DNA of 21,432 bases, taken from contig CAJPVJ010000687.1 of NCBI GenBank assembly GCA_905397405.1, positions 1 to 21,432 of the forward strand, given 5' to 3'. This DNA comes from Oppiella nova (Eukaryota > Arthropoda > Arachnida > Sarcoptiformes > Oppiidae). The notes beneath the pieces are model-generated. The model was not told where the DNA came from, did no database searches, and was given only the letters and a program-made list of their open reading frames with translations. The translations under genes were made by a program, and so were the position numbers. Positions 19,413 to 21,432 of the stretch are shown in pieces (position 1 is the stretch's first letter; the number at the start of each line of letters is the position of its first letter).

Positions 19413-19966
19413 ATGATTGAATCCATGGATCAGTTGCCGGTCATCAAAGGCTTTAAGATATTGCAGCCACTGATGACCAACCAGACATTCAAGCAGTCCA
19501 TCCGTTTGCTGTGTGTCTATGGTTACAACGGATCCGAAGTGATATTCGCCACCACCGATGACAAGGTGTATGGTTACGGACCCAACCTCTCGGGCCGGTT
19601 AGGGCTGGGCGTCAACACCCCCTTTGACAATACAATGAAATGATTCATTCATTGAATGCACACAATGGTAAGCATTCTTCGGCAGTCACTATGAACGGTT
19701 CAAACAGTGTAGCCGTGGATCGAAACCCTCCAGAGTTGATGTCCACCTCTGTATTGATGGATCTGTTTGATAATCCGGATAATTATGATATGAAAGGGAA
19801 GCCCTATTCGTACGAAGCGTTTCACGCATTCCTACAATTCCTGTACGGAATTACACCCAAAATAGAGGACAACACCTGCACTCCGCTCATCAAACTGGCC
19901 AAACAGACGGGCGAACCCCTGCTGAAGGGGCTGTGCATCCAATTCGTAGACAAATACATTATGTAA
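19413..19966 (+). pseudogene. Broken RCC1-BTB gene with two internal losses and a frame change
   Basis: ATG 19413 opens MIESMDQLPVIKGFKILQPL, matching the starts of the two larger RCC1-BTB genes, and continues through one RCC1 blade (VYGYGPNLSGRLGLG) to TGA at 19641. A second frame from about 19640 carries a linker-like stretch, then LMDLFDNPDNYD, which aligns with the BTB start, joined directly to MKGKPYSYEAFHAFLQFLYG, which aligns with the middle of the domain. It ends at TAA 19964-19966. Blades 2 to 6 (about 300 residues) and the BTB core (about 45 residues) are therefore missing, and the two parts are out of frame. No intron of credible size joins them; GTAAGC at 19668 and a CAG ending at 19684 are too close. 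A decayed copy is the simplest reading. A misassembly that skipped sequence shared with paralogues is possible, because the remaining codons look little worn. Confidence 0.7.
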
Positions 19967-20500
19967 TGATTTATTGTATTTTCTATTATAATAGTTACTT
20001 GCTGTGAATTTTGTTTAATTCATATTACTATAATCGCTAATTATATTCAATTAGATGTCAACTTATTTCATGCAAAATATGCTCACCGGTAGTGTATTCA
20101 TTGCGTACACCATTACCTGATATTAATTTGCTTTATCGTAAAGTTTATGTAATCGTGTAAATCATTTGCTTATCTTAATTGCATTGTTAATTCTGGGGTC
20201 CATTCACAAATTGTGTCAAATGAAAGGGAAAGCTTGATGAAAGTTGAACTGGATGCAAAATTAGTTATTTAATTGTGAGTAGTACAGCAATGTCAAGGAT
20301 ATGAGAAAGATGTACCATAAGCAGAGTGATACTGTATGGGGTATTTAGTTTATGATTGTCTATGTATGTTGTAAGGTAGTGATTTGTGAATGGTTACCCA
20401 TTTATGATTAATTAATCCCGGTTTGTTTTCTACTTAATATATTGCTATTCTACCATATATTGCTGGTAATTTAAATGTTAAATTAAATTGTTAATCTTAA
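19967..20500. other. Noncoding spacer before the foldback element
   Basis: No coding region or RNA gene seen. It is AT-rich, slightly less so around 20050-20420, and ends in the TTAA that flanks the foldback element. Confidence 0.5.
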
Positions 20501-21171
20501 AAGGTAATACGTTTGTTTGATTTCGCAAAACAAAATAAAACTTGTATAGAATTAATCTTAATTATATAACTAATAAGTTTGGTAGGGTGAGCCGTGCCAA
20601 TACGGCCTGGCTGATTTTATATGAATTTTTTATTATATAATTATTCTCTATGTCATTTGTATATAAAGCAATATTCTTGTATTTTAAATTGCTATTTCAT
20701 TCAATGAATTTGTATTTTATGAGTAATATTATAATTCAATCAGTTGCACCAAGATTATTAGTAATACAAGTAATACATGTATTATACATTATAAGTATAA
20801 AGTATAGTGGCTAATGTTGACATTGATTCATACAGTATATTCACTATTTGTTTGAATTAAAACATTAAAATAATTAACTATTCATAGTATGTATTTTACT
20901 AAAGGTATTACTAATAATCTTGGTGCAACTGATTGAATTATAATATTACTCATGAAATACAAATTCATTGAATGAAATAGCAATTTAAAATACAAGAATA
21001 TTGCTTTATATACAAATGACATAGAGAATAATTATATAATGAAAAATTCATATAAAATCAGCCAGGCCGTATTGGCACGGCTCACCCTACCAAACTTATT
21101 AGTTATATAATTAACATTAATTCTATACAAGTTTTATTTTGTTTTGCGAAATCAAACAAACGTATTACCTT
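20501..21171. mobile_element. TTAA-flanked foldback element with 267-bp terminal inverted repeats (MITE-like)
   Basis: Left arm 20501-20767 and right arm 20905-21171 are each 267 bp and are reverse complements with only about three to five mismatches by eye. A 137-bp unique middle separates them. The ends read AAGGTAATACG...CGTATTACCTT. TTAA stands on both sides (20497-20500 and 21172-21175), as expected of a target-site duplication made by piggyBac-type and some other TTAA-specific transposases. There is no transposase frame, so the element is non-autonomous. The tips do not match the usual piggyBac CCYT start, so superfamily assignment is tentative. The near identity of the arms suggests a recent insertion or arm homogenisation. 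Confidence 0.8.
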
Positions 21172-21175
21172 TTAA

Positions 21176-21367
21176 GTCACAATTTTTATTTAACAAATTA
21201 TAGCTAAAGTTAATTACAAATGTATTGATTCTATGTTTACTATGATATTATAAACTATTAATTATACGGGCATTTTTTCAATAAACTCACTTGATATGTA
21301 TTAAATCTTAAATCTGATTATTTTATTAAATTTGTATTTTCGATGAACCGGTACTTAAAGATCTATT
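21176..21367. other. AT-rich right-hand flank
   Basis: No feature seen beyond high AT content between the foldback element and the tRNA-like sequence at the window end. Confidence 0.4.
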
Positions 21368-21432
21368 GCTCAGAATCTGGTGGTTAAGGAACTGGACTTA
21401 AGTGAGACACTAGTTGTGGTCAAAAATGTAGG
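21368..21432 (+). repeat. tRNA-Leu-like sequence, possible SINE head, cut by window end
   Basis: The last 65 bases contain TGGTTAAGG (21381-21389), like a tRNA D-arm and RNA polymerase III A box. GGACTTAAG follows at 21394-21402, like the anticodon loop region of tRNA-Leu(UAA), and GTAGG ends the window where the T-arm would begin. The anticodon stem does not pair (CTGGA against GAGAC), so this is not a working tRNA. A tRNA-derived SINE or a tRNA pseudogene fits better. The B box, if present, lies beyond the window. Confidence 0.3.

Noticed and set aside
19668-19685. Possible micro-intron GTAAGC...GGCAG in the broken RCC1-BTB copy
   Set aside because: Only about 18 bases, far below any spliceosomal intron, and removing it does not join the two frames.
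1-21432. CRISPR arrays, rRNA, intact tRNA, bacterial operons or viral genes
   Set aside because: None seen. Repeats are microsatellites, tandem duplications and one foldback element; genes are spliced eukaryotic genes.

Overview
This is an AT-rich eukaryotic nuclear scaffold with spliced genes, GT-AG introns of 59 bp to 6.3 kb, microsatellites and a foldback repeat. The desaturase and the RCC1-BTB proteins look like arthropod families. Small compact genes, very AT-rich introns and many local RCC1-BTB/F-box copies suggest a mite (Acari), but this placement is an inference and weak. Nothing points to a bacterium, plasmid or virus.

Region 1 (1-11.1 kb) holds one gene on the + strand: a four-exon membrane fatty acyl-CoA delta-9 desaturase. 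Its exons are 2636-3593, 9912-9983, 10059-10090 and 10260-10583, giving 461 codons plus stop. Its 6318-bp first intron contains a perfect 128-bp tandem duplication, an imperfect 851-bp tandem duplication and a (CT)16 microsatellite.

Region 2 (11.6-20 kb) is a dense mixed cluster of two adaptor-like families. On the + strand are RCC1-BTB relatives: a complete two-exon gene (11617-13564), a BTB-only copy (14192-14634), a full-length gene interrupted by one N in its BTB domain (15051-16609), and a broken copy lacking most of the propeller and the BTB core (19413-19966). On the - strand are two paralogous F-box proteins (16908-17810 and 18157-19023) with a shared Cys/His motif. BTB proteins usually serve CUL3 ubiquitin ligases and F-box proteins CUL1/SCF ligases, so the cluster looks like a locally expanding set of substrate adaptors. 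That role is inferred from family knowledge.

Region 3 (20-21.4 kb) has no gene. It carries a 671-bp foldback element with 267-bp terminal inverted repeats and TTAA flanks, and, cut by the window end, a tRNA-Leu-like sequence that may head a SINE.

Assembly caution: two unrelated sites carry perfect tandem repeats of 126-128 bp at the same 128-bp spacing. The single N sits inside a BTB domain with incompatible frames on either side, and two BTB exons share a 144-bp identical tract. Some structure in this cluster may therefore come from a short-read graph assembly rather than the genome.
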